From Lachnospiraceae bacterium (GTDB taxonomy: Bacteria; Bacillota_A; Clostridia; Lachnospirales; Lachnospiraceae): a DNA stretch of 6,777 bases. Position numbers and translations under genes: made by a program. A model generated the notes under the pieces. It was not told where the DNA came from. It did not search any database and saw only the letters and a program-made list of their open reading frames with translations. Location of the stretch: NCBI GenBank assembly GCA_017464045.1, contig JAFUEG010000225.1, forward strand, positions 1 to 6,777. Direction: 5' to 3'. Positions within the stretch are counted from its first letter, which is position 1. Every line of letters begins with the position of its first letter. This document shows, one piece after another, positions 1 through 5,285 of this stretch.

Positions 1-78
1 AAGACCGACCGTAAGTCCTTCCTTTCTCCACGCCTTAACTCTTTCTCTTACTTCCTTTATAGTTGATACGATTTCCAT
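1..78 (-). CDS. panC: Pantothenate synthetase (pantoate--beta-alanine ligase), N-terminal 26 codons, cut by the window edge
   Basis: Only the N-terminus is present, beginning MEIVSTIKEVRER and running off the window at a ...GLTVGL segment. In PanC this stretch comes directly before the ATP-binding VPTMGxLHxGH motif, which would lie just outside. PanC joins pantoate to beta-alanine using ATP, the last step of pantothenate synthesis in the cytoplasm. The start is supported by a GGAG ribosome site at 87-90, 8 nt upstream of the ATG. Following panB on the same strand strengthens the call, because panB-panC adjacency is very common. The gene lies beyond a 206-nt gap containing a long hairpin, so its expression may be partly separated from panB. 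Identification rests on 26 residues plus context. Confidence 0.85.
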   Translation of the reverse strand, partial: MEIVSTIKEVRERVKAWRKEGLTVGL

Positions 79-86
79 ATTTCTGT

Positions 87-91
87 CTCCT
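87..91 (-). promoter_or_regulatory. Ribosome binding site of panC
   Basis: Reads AGGAG on the minus strand, 8 nt before the ATG at 76-78. It fixes the start of a gene of which only 26 codons are visible. Confidence 0.8.
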
Positions 92-134
92 TTTTAATAA
101 TATATGATTGTGAAATTCTTCAATAAAGTTATGT

Positions 135-271
135 GATTGCGAGTTTTGACAATCCCATAAGCAGACCGTTTTTTAACGTCGGTACTTAGCGAGGATACCC
201 GAGCTTAGTACCGCTACGTTAAAAACCGAGTGAGAACGTGTCTGCGTTGGGATTAGTCAAAGCGAGCAATC
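135..271. repeat. Long imperfect inverted repeat filling the panB-panC gap
   Basis: The two arms pair over about 50 positions. Paired blocks are 135-140 with 266-271, 145-150 with 256-261, 151-157 with 248-254, 161-166 with 240-245, 167-170 with 235-238, 170-179 with 216-225 (overlapping by one base), and 180-190 with 203-213 with a single T:T mismatch. The apical loop is 191-202, and there is a one-sided 9-nt bulge (226-234, CCGAGTGAG). The fold would form in RNA from either strand. No U-run follows it on the minus strand, so it does not look like a standard intrinsic terminator. Its size, bulge pattern and lack of coding fit a dispersed palindromic element (REP/MITE-like) or a processed RNA hairpin between operon genes. 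The pairing is seen directly; the role is not known. Confidence 0.8.
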
Positions 272-284
272 TCAGAAATATATT

Positions 285-1112
285 CTAATATAACTTTTCA
301 ATTACATCGTCATCGATTGCATAGGTATGCTTTGCTTCAGGATAAGTGCCTGCCTTAACCTCTTCGATATAAGCCTTGAAGGCATCTGTCATAAGCTGTC
401 CCGTCTCGGCAAATCTCTTAACAAACTTCGGTGTGAAGTCTGAGAACATACCAAGCATATCTGCATATACAAGCACCTGTCCGTCGCAGCCTGCTCCTGC
501 TCCTATTCCGATGGTCGGGATATAAAGCTTCTTGGTAACAAGAGTTGCAAGCTTCTCTGGTACGCATTCCAAAGTTACTGCAAATGCACCCGCTTCCTGA
601 ACTGCAAGAGCATCCTCGATAAGCTTTTTAGCCTGAGCCTCGCTCTTTCCCTGAACCTTAAAGCCGCCAAATGCATTTATACTCTGTGGTGTAAGTCCAA
701 TATGTGCCATAACCGGAATTCCTGCGTCGACTATAGCCTTAATCTGTGGTGCAACCTCCACACCACCCTCAAGCTTGACAGCCTGCGCACGTCCTTCCTT
801 CATAAGCCTTCCTGCATTCACAACAGCATCATAAACCGATGTCTGATATGACATAAAAGGCATATCTATAACTACAAGTGCTTCCTTTGCTCCTCTGGCA
901 ACAGCAGCACCATGATGAATCATGTCATCAACCGTAACGGATAATGTATCCTCGTAACCGAGCATTACATTTCCCAGTGAATCGCCGACCAAAATAGCAT
1001 CAATACCTGCCTGGTCGATAAGCTTAGCCGTTGAATAATCATAGGCTGTAAGCATTGTAAGCTTCTCACCGTTTTCCTTAGCCTTTGCAAATGTTAAAAC
1101 TGTTTTTTTCAT
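285..1112 (-). CDS. panB: 3-methyl-2-oxobutanoate hydroxymethyltransferase (ketopantoate hydroxymethyltransferase)
   Basis: PanB transfers a one-carbon unit from 5,10-methylenetetrahydrofolate to 2-oxoisovalerate, giving ketopantoate, the first committed step of pantothenate and CoA synthesis. It is a cytoplasmic TIM-barrel enzyme. The 275-residue length is usual for the family. Recognisable motifs include [12 protein letters not shown] near residues 19-30, [12 protein letters not shown] (42-53; Asp44 as the expected Mg ligand), [10 protein letters not shown] (80-89; Asp83), AVKLEGG (111-117; Glu115 as metal ligand), [10 protein letters not shown] (135-144), LECVP (181-185; Glu182 as the expected catalytic acid) and [16 protein letters not shown] (200-215). 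The start has a strong AGGAGG at 1121-1126, 8 nt upstream. It lies 70 nt downstream of the PanG-like gene with no terminator between them, so the two are probably co-transcribed. Confidence 0.97.
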   Translation of the reverse strand: MKKTVLTFAKAKENGEKLTMLTAYDYSTAKLIDQAGIDAILVGDSLGNVMLGYEDTLSVTVDDMIHHGAAVARGAKEALVVIDMPFMSYQTSVYDAVVNAGRLMKEGRAQAVKLEGGVEVAPQIKAIVDAGIPVMAHIGLTPQSINAFGGFKVQGKSEAQAKKLIEDALAVQEAGAFAVTLECVPEKLATLVTKKLYIPTIGIGAGAGCDGQVLVYADMLGMFSDFTPKFVKRFAETGQLMTDAFKAYIEEVKAGTYPEAKHTYAIDDDVIEKLY

Positions 1113-1182
1113 AATATTTACCTCCTATATATCCCTGCATCTTACATCAAAGATGCGGTGCGGTCGGAGCATTTGCTCCTTA

Positions 1183-2043
1183 CTACGGCTCTAGCAGTCC
1201 TTTCATCGTGTCATAATCATAGTCAGGTGAAGCCTTATGCTTCATATCTGCTATCTCAACCAGCTCCCTTGATAAAAGCCTGTAAATGTCAAGCTCGTCA
1301 GGATTTTCGGAAAGGGCTTCAAGATGCTTTCTTACCGTCTCGGTGTCACATCGCTCAACCGGTCCGGTCAATGCATCCGCACAGCCTTTTTTGATAAGAT
1401 TGTATGCGTTATTTTCAAATAACGGCTTTAGGGCATCTTCCGCTTCTGCTTCGGAGAATCCGCAATCCATCATAAGCTTCATACTCTTATGATAAAGTCC
1501 GATTACAAGATTGCTTGCAAAAACAGCCGCTCCATGATATTTAACCTTATCCTTTGCACTTATTATTTTAACCTGATGACCCATACCCTTAAACATATCC
1601 GTCATCACATCAATCCGTGCATCATTTCCTTCAATTGTTATATAAGCCTGATTGAAATTTATATATGACTCAGTCTTTGAATTGACTGCATATATAGGAT
1701 GTATCGAATAACCATACACCTGGCTATCCATACCAGAAAAAACCTGTGAGGAAAGAGCCCCACTGGTATGACATATTATCTTGCCTGAAAGATTTGCATC
1801 AAGTCTGTCCAGCGTATCCGCCATAACAGCAATCTGCCCATCAGGAACAGTGATAAATATGATATCATTACCATTTACAAGTTCAGTTAAGGACTGATAG
1901 CAATGAGAATTCGTGAACTCGGCCGCCTCCATAGCACTCTTTAGGGTTTTGCTATAATAACCACCAACCGTAATACCGTGGTCGGTCATATGCTTTCCCA
2001 GAGTAAATCCCATCTTGCCGGCACCGATAAATCCAACCTTCAT
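1183..2043 (-). CDS. panG: Rossmann-like/DUF2520 oxidoreductase, probable PanG-type ketopantoate reductase
   Basis: This 286-residue protein has an N-terminal NAD(P)-binding Rossmann fold with GxGxxG at residues 7-12 (IGAGKMG), strand-end motifs FITVPDGQI (63-71) and IICHTSGALSS (89-99), and a YSIHPIYAV segment (112-120). A DUF2520 helical domain follows, with the family's VKYHGAAVFASN motif (167-178; candidate active residues Lys168 and His170) and LTGPVERCDTETVRKH (225-240). PanG, first described in Francisella, belongs to this type and replaces PanE in reducing ketopantoate to pantoate. Position immediately before panB and panC supports that role here. A GGAG ribosome site lies 7 nt before the ATG, and a good promoter precedes it. 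The family is clear; the specific substrate is inferred from gene context, and another 2-oxo or imine reductase activity cannot be excluded. Confidence 0.82.
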   Translation of the reverse strand: MKVGFIGAGKMGFTLGKHMTDHGITVGGYYSKTLKSAMEAAEFTNSHCYQSLTELVNGNDIIFITVPDGQIAVMADTLDRLDANLSGKIICHTSGALSSQVFSGMDSQVYGYSIHPIYAVNSKTESYINFNQAYITIEGNDARIDVMTDMFKGMGHQVKIISAKDKVKYHGAAVFASNLVIGLYHKSMKLMMDCGFSEAEAEDALKPLFENNAYNLIKKGCADALTGPVERCDTETVRKHLEALSENPDELDIYRLLSRELVEIADMKHKASPDYDYDTMKGLLEP

Positions 2044-2080
2044 AGCATTTCTCCTTCATGAACTGATATTAAATTTCCGG

Positions 2081-2100
2081 TACAGTTTCTCATACAGTTT
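2081..2100. repeat. Two 8-bp direct repeats in the panG leader
   Basis: TACAGTTT (plus strand) occurs at 2081-2088 and again at 2093-2100, a 12-bp period. An inverted ACTG follows at 2106-2109. All lie in the predicted untranslated leader of the pan operon. They could be an operator or part of a leader structure, but they are short and may be chance. Confidence 0.3.
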
Positions 2101-2133
2101 TATATACTGCATATTCGAATACCATCCACGTGC

Positions 2134-2162
2134 AATATATCATCTATGGGGATTTTTGTAAA
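2134..2162 (-). promoter_or_regulatory. Predicted sigma-A promoter of the panG-panB-panC operon
   Basis: On the minus strand TTTACA (2157-2162) and TATATT (2134-2139) are separated by exactly 17 bp. Each box differs from consensus at one position. Transcription would begin near 2127, leaving a leader of about 84 nt before panG. It is the best sigma-A-like pair in the gap upstream of the pan genes. Confidence 0.65.
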
Positions 2163-2179
2163 TATTTTTATAAGAACAA

Positions 2180-2201
2180 ATTGTATTTTATAAAATACAA
2201 T
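2180..2201. promoter_or_regulatory. Perfect 22-bp AT-rich palindrome between the coiled-coil gene and the pan promoter
   Basis: Each half is ATTGTATTTTA or its exact complement, with no mismatch. It begins 1 bp after the stop codon of the upstream gene (2203-2205) and ends 17 bp before the -35 box of the pan promoter. As RNA it folds into a stem of about 9 A-U/G-C pairs with a TATA loop. What follows on the minus strand (TTGTTCTTAT) is only a weak U-tract. It may be a weak terminator for the upstream gene, an operator for the pan promoter, or both. Confidence 0.5.
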
Positions 2202-2202
2202 A

Positions 2203-2706
2203 TCATTGTAATTTAATATTTGTTCTTCCGTATGCATATATCTCAGAATTTGCTAAAACATTCAAATTAAACTCCGGTTTTTTATAATAATGATACGCAT
2301 TTAATACATCATCATATTTCTTTTTTCGGGCATAGTAAAAAATAGCAAATAAATCATTTGCTCCACCGACTAAATTCTGTGATGTAGCGAGTCCTGACAG
2401 ATTATATCTTGCCTCCTCTATGGAATCCCTCCAGTTTTTATATTCGATTTGGAACGCATTAATATACTTATAATACTCTTTAATATATCCATCCATTAAT
2501 TGAACTTTTTCATAATCTTGATTAAACCTCATCAAATTTATCATATTCTTGTTAAGAAAATCAACTCTATTTGTCATATTAATCATTTTTTCGGTATTTT
2601 GTTTCATAAGATCTATAGCTTTTTTAGAGTTAATGCCTGATATGATTCTAGCACCAACAAAAACTATAAAAACAGAGGCAACAACCAATACTATTAATAC
2701 ATTCAT
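2203..2706 (-). CDS. Small membrane-anchored coiled-coil protein of unknown function
   Basis: I do not recognise this family. The product is about 167 residues. It has one hydrophobic N-terminal segment (about residues 3-20, VLIVLVVASVFIVFVGA) followed by charged residues, so it is probably anchored with the rest in the cytoplasm. A heptad-like, Met/Asn/Lys-rich stretch follows (about 28-70, including LMKQNTEKMINMTNRVDFLNK), then a Tyr-rich region around YIKEYYKYINAFQIEYKNW, and YHYYKK near the end. The gene begins with two ATGs in a row. GGAG at 2713-2716 is only 3 nt from the first but 6 nt from the second, so I take the second (2704-2706); starting at 2709 would add one Met. It is in frame with the micro-ORF 18 nt upstream, separated from it by two stop codons. 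Confidence 0.7.
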   Translation of the reverse strand: MNVLIVLVVASVFIVFVGARIISGINSKKAIDLMKQNTEKMINMTNRVDFLNKNMINLMRFNQDYEKVQLMDGYIKEYYKYINAFQIEYKNWRDSIEEARYNLSGLATSQNLVGGANDLFAIFYYARKKKYDDVLNAYHYYKKPEFNLNVLANSEIYAYGRTNIKLQ

Positions 2707-2712
2707 CATTAT

Positions 2713-2717
2713 CTCCT
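2713..2717 (-). promoter_or_regulatory. Ribosome site that decides between two adjacent ATGs
   Basis: AGGAG on the minus strand lies 3 nt before the ATG at 2707-2709 and 6 nt before the ATG at 2704-2706. Normal spacing favours the second. The site also argues that the downstream gene is translated in its own right and is not merely the tail of the broken-looking reading frame before it. Confidence 0.6.
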
Positions 2718-2727
2718 TTTTTCTTTA

Positions 2728-2793
2728 TTATAATATGTTTATTATCAACTCATAATCATTATCAATTTCGTATGCACAATTTGGACAAAACAT
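2728..2793 (-). CDS. 21-residue micro-ORF with a single CxxC zinc knuckle
   Basis: The peptide begins MFCPNCAYEID and ends after 21 residues at TAA, with a second TAA next in frame. MFCPNC followed by acidic residues is the standard opening of zinc-ribbon proteins (typically MFCPNCGxEI...), but the second CxxC pair needed to complete the ribbon is missing. A good ribosome site (GAGGT at 2801-2805) lies 7 nt upstream. Its frame is the same as that of the membrane coiled-coil gene that follows, so it may be the cut-off head of what was once one zinc-ribbon/membrane protein, a small peptide in its own right, or a leader peptide that couples translation. The motif and ribosome site are visible; translation is not proven. 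Confidence 0.45.
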   Translation of the reverse strand: MFCPNCAYEIDNDYELIINIL

Positions 2794-2798
2794 AGTTA

Positions 2799-2840
2799 TC
2801 ACCTCTTAATCCTTTCGCCTCGGCCACATCCACTGCAAAA
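2799..2840 (-). pseudogene. Possible remnant of a zinc-ribbon coding sequence (FCSGCG)
   Basis: Downstream of the second WYL gene, in the same frame as that gene but after two stops, the minus strand reads Q-FCSGCGRGERIKR and then stops (TGA, TAA). CxxCG with basic residues is typical of zinc-ribbon ends. No start codon opens this stretch. It could be decayed sequence from a lost zinc-ribbon protein or a chance run of 14 codons. Its closeness to the MFCPNC micro-ORF makes decay somewhat more likely. Confidence 0.25.
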
Positions 2841-2858
2841 TTGTCAAGCCATATATAA

Positions 2859-3875
2859 TCAAATGTTATTATACATCACAAGCTTATCTTTATTGGATCT
2901 GACTATATCATCCACAACTTCCTTCGGCTCAAAAACTACAATTGAAGCTCCGTAAGATCTGACATATCTCTCAAAAGCTGACTTTCCTATTACATGTCCT
3001 TCCACCATAATATGGCCGCCTTCAAGCTCAGTTATTTTATAACCGGCACGTTCAACATATTGTTTTAAATCACGTTTTACCTTTTCTATAACTCTTCCTG
3101 CATTATCGTTATAAACTTTGAATCTGACATCAAATTCTCCGCCAAAATCCATATCCCACACATACTCAATTTTTTCAAATAATGAATTGTTTGTTTTCGT
3201 TTTTGGGAGTTTTATATTTTTTTCAAGTTTAACGCCTTTAATCCTGTCAAGTCGAAATGCTGCGATACTGTCTTCATGTTCAGTTATCACGTATGACTTT
3301 CCGAACGACTCGTACTCTATGATTCTGAGAGGTTTAATAACTATATTTTCAACTCCCTCTTTACGTTTGTAGGAAATCTTTATAAACTCCCCATTTTCAA
3401 TTGCACTTACAATCTTAGCATGAACAATTCTGTTAATATTTGAATATGTATTATAATCCTGACAAACCTTAAACACTTCTTTATCAAAATACTTATTTGA
3501 TAAAAATTTTCCTTTAAACCGGTCGCTGATTTTTAAAAGTGCATCATACTCCTTGTAATCAAGATTAATATATGCTATTTCATTAACTGCATTAAAGTAA
3601 ATATAAAGTTCTTTATCATCATACATACCCTTTTTTATATCGCTTTTTAATTCATGAATATCATAATTCAAACTGTCATCTTCAAACATAACACCAAAAC
3701 CGCAATCCACCTTATTGCTTACATTCATAAGCTCTGCAATATCATTCCGAACACATGGAAGTGACAGAGAAAAACGCTTTGCTATTTCCTCTATGGTCAG
3801 GCTGTCACCAAACACCTCTGCTGCCTGAAGGGTAATTATTATATTATTTATTCGCTCAACTATACTCTGTTTCAT
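2859..3875 (-). CDS. WYL-domain transcriptional regulator (second of a tandem pair)
   Basis: This 338-residue protein has the layout of WYL regulators. An N-terminal helix-turn-helix lies at about residues 25-50 (LTIEEIAKRFSLSLPCVRNDIAEL), then a linker, a WYL Sm-like barrel at about 160-220 (FIKISYKRKEGVENIVIKPLRII ... AAFRLDRIKGVKL, quoted in parts), and a WCX C-terminal domain at about 246-325 (DVRFKVYNDNAGRVIEK ... VVFEPKEVV). The namesake Trp-Tyr-Leu reads Ser-Tyr-Val here (GKSYVITEH), while the FRLDRI element is intact. WYL domains bind ligands, often nucleic acid or nucleotides, and control DNA binding. It starts 3 nt after the stop of the partner WYL gene, with a GAGGGG 12 nt upstream, so translation is probably coupled. 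The target and ligand are unknown. Autoregulation or control of neighbours is an inference. Confidence 0.88.
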   Translation of the reverse strand: MKQSIVERINNIIITLQAAEVFGDSLTIEEIAKRFSLSLPCVRNDIAELMNVSNKVDCGFGVMFEDDSLNYDIHELKSDIKKGMYDDKELYIYFNAVNEIAYINLDYKEYDALLKISDRFKGKFLSNKYFDKEVFKVCQDYNTYSNINRIVHAKIVSAIENGEFIKISYKRKEGVENIVIKPLRIIEYESFGKSYVITEHEDSIAAFRLDRIKGVKLEKNIKLPKTKTNNSLFEKIEYVWDMDFGGEFDVRFKVYNDNAGRVIEKVKRDLKQYVERAGYKITELEGGHIMVEGHVIGKSAFERYVRSYGASIVVFEPKEVVDDIVRSNKDKLVMYNNI

Positions 3876-3878
3876 ATG

Positions 3879-5162
3879 CTATATTATCCCCTCATCTTTA
3901 TATCTTTTCAACACTCTCTCAGGTGATTTTGCCATTTCATCTCGCAGAGCCTGAGGTTTTTTTACCTCGCAGGATTTGCCAAACTGACGCAAAAAAGCGG
4001 CAAACTCACTCAAACCGATTATCTTATCGGTATAAACTAATTTGCCATTGTCTTCCTCTAACATGGAATAATGTAATCTTGAGCTATGAAGCTGTCTTAT
4101 TTTTTCGGGCACCGAGCCAAACATATCAAATAAAACCTCAACATCATATTCCTCACGTTCATATGATGCTCCAAACATTTTATCAAAAATATCCAGATAC
4201 TTTGATGATAAATAAATATCATTTGAAACCGATATTTTTTTTACTGACTCAACACCTGATAATCTCAAATTAAAAATATCTCCGGTATCCAATTCCTCTC
4301 CCAGCATATAGATATTGTTTTGAACCTTAGAATAGTAAATCAATCCGACTTTAAAGTTATAGTTATAAACCATGTTTTTTCTATCGCGATATCTTATATG
4401 TACTGCATTATGACGATAACTGCTTTTTGCCAAACATGAACTAATATCGTCAGCTATTGTAGATGTATCGCTGTGTCTTCCCCGCACTTCATATCCACAT
4501 ATATGTTCTCTTATCTCTCCATCAAGCAAAAGCTCAAGCTTTGATTTAACTGAAATAAGATTATTATCAATTCCACCACTATAATACTGAAGATAATCCA
4601 AAAGCTCATATGCATCCTTCTGAAAATCTTCATCAAATAACGAGCTAAAAACCGGAATACATACCGATGCATCCTTGCTAAGCTCAACATATTCTTTTCC
4701 ATCTTTATGTTTTACAAGATTAATTAATCCTTCTTCCTGAAGTATTTTGATAATTTTATTATATTTATCTGACTGTGACGAATATAATTTTTTCTTTTCT
4801 TCTTCCAGAGAAATATCAAGACTGCGCATCTTTTGGAACAGTCCATCTTTTGTGTAAGACTCCGGAGATGTCTTAATCAGATAAAGATAAATTGCCGCTT
4901 CTGCATGAAGATGTGTTGAAGTTTCTTCTGTCATTAAGGCATCGTCTTCTTCGGACTTATCTCTCCACCAAACTCCAACGCCCTTGCCTTGCGTCTTTAT
5001 CTTGTATCCGTTTTGACATAAAGTGTTCTTCATCCCTTCGGCATTTCTTATTTTGACTCCCAGCCTTAAGCAAAGCTCGTCCTTCTTTATTCCATCAGGA
5101 TTTTCATCAAATAAATCCAACATCTTTTTAAGTCTTAATTGAATTTGTTCTTGTGATGCCAA
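3879..5162 (-). CDS. WYL-domain regulator with two N-terminal winged-helix-like segments (first of a tandem pair)
   Basis: The 427-residue product begins at TTG: GGGAGG at 5171-5176 is 8 nt upstream, and the next in-frame ATG is residue 14, inside the first helical domain. Residues about 5-70 form a first winged-helix-like unit (LKKMLDLFDENPDGIKKDELCLRLG ending in GVGVWWRD, quoted in parts). Residues about 85-165 look like a second. A WYL barrel follows at about 252-312 (AVHIRYRDRKNMVYNYNFKVGLIYY, in parts), with the signature changed to NIYMLGEE and the downstream FRLDRI element to FNLRLSGV. A WCX-like domain at about 338-400 (YDVEVLFDMFGSVPEKI) completes it. The protein is longer and more divergent than its neighbour, so the pair is not a recent duplication. 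It is expressed from its own promoter. Family assignment is good; function is open. Confidence 0.8.
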   Translation of the reverse strand: MASQEQIQLRLKKMLDLFDENPDGIKKDELCLRLGVKIRNAEGMKNTLCQNGYKIKTQGKGVGVWWRDKSEEDDALMTEETSTHLHAEAAIYLYLIKTSPESYTKDGLFQKMRSLDISLEEEKKKLYSSQSDKYNKIIKILQEEGLINLVKHKDGKEYVELSKDASVCIPVFSSLFDEDFQKDAYELLDYLQYYSGGIDNNLISVKSKLELLLDGEIREHICGYEVRGRHSDTSTIADDISSCLAKSSYRHNAVHIRYRDRKNMVYNYNFKVGLIYYSKVQNNIYMLGEELDTGDIFNLRLSGVESVKKISVSNDIYLSSKYLDIFDKMFGASYEREEYDVEVLFDMFGSVPEKIRQLHSSRLHYSMLEEDNGKLVYTDKIIGLSEFAAFLRQFGKSCEVKKPQALRDEMAKSPERVLKRYKDEGII

Positions 5163-5170
5163 AATAATAA

Positions 5171-5176
5171 CCTCCC
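5171..5176 (-). promoter_or_regulatory. Strong ribosome site supporting the TTG start of the first WYL gene
   Basis: GGGAGG on the minus strand lies 8 nt before the TTG at 5160-5162. No ATG or GTG is suitably placed, so the TTG start is favoured. Confidence 0.75.
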
Positions 5177-5206
5177 GTATATTAAAAGAAACAACCTATC
5201 TTCGCT

Positions 5207-5235
5207 ATAATACCACAACGTCCTATTTCTTTCAA
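5207..5235 (-). promoter_or_regulatory. Predicted sigma-A promoter of the WYL gene pair
   Basis: On the minus strand TTGAAA (5230-5235) and TATTAT (5207-5212) are 17 bp apart, with a TG extended -10 (TGGTATTAT). Transcription would start near 5200, giving a leader of about 38 nt to the TTG start. It is one of the two clearest promoters in the window and makes the WYL pair a transcription unit separate from the zinc-ribbon membrane gene upstream. Confidence 0.72.
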
Positions 5236-5285
5236 TTACGGAAGGATTTTTCTGCTAATATAAGTATCATTTTGAATAATATATA

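Noticed and set aside
97..125. A separate promoter for panC
   Set aside because: TATATT is present on the minus strand, but the best upstream hexamers (TTGAAG at 13 bp, TTTATT at 17 bp) are badly spaced or weak, and the start point would fall onto the ribosome site.
135..271. Long hairpin as an ordinary intrinsic terminator or a riboswitch
   Set aside because: There is no U-run after the stem on the minus strand, it lies inside an expected operon, and the almost purely self-complementary arms do not match the layout of any riboswitch class I know.
1137..1179. Two small hairpins between panG and panB as a terminator
   Set aside because: Stems at 1137-1143/1150-1156 and 1166-1171/1174-1179 are short and neither is followed by a U-run on the minus strand, so read-through into panB is expected.
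1158..1492. Plus-strand reading frames opposite the end of panG
   Set aside because: They overlap a conserved coding region and show no recognisable domains or ribosome sites.
2727..2732. Perfect TATAAT over the micro-ORF stop codons as a promoter for the coiled-coil gene
   Set aside because: The hexamer at -35 distance matches poorly and the leader would be only about 16 nt. It remains possible but is not supported well enough to list.
2842..2847. Perfect -35 box TTGACA upstream of the micro-ORF
   Set aside because: No -10-like sequence lies 16-18 bp downstream; the region there is GC-rich (GCCGAGGCG).
3923..4273. 116-codon plus-strand reading frame inside the first WYL gene
   Set aside because: Antisense shadow with no family resemblance, no ribosome site and no promoter; the minus-strand WYL domains are clear.
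2859..5162. WYL pair as part of a CRISPR or phage-defence system
   Set aside because: No CRISPR repeats, Cas genes, nucleases, toxins or other defence effectors are visible in the window; WYL domains alone are not enough for that call.
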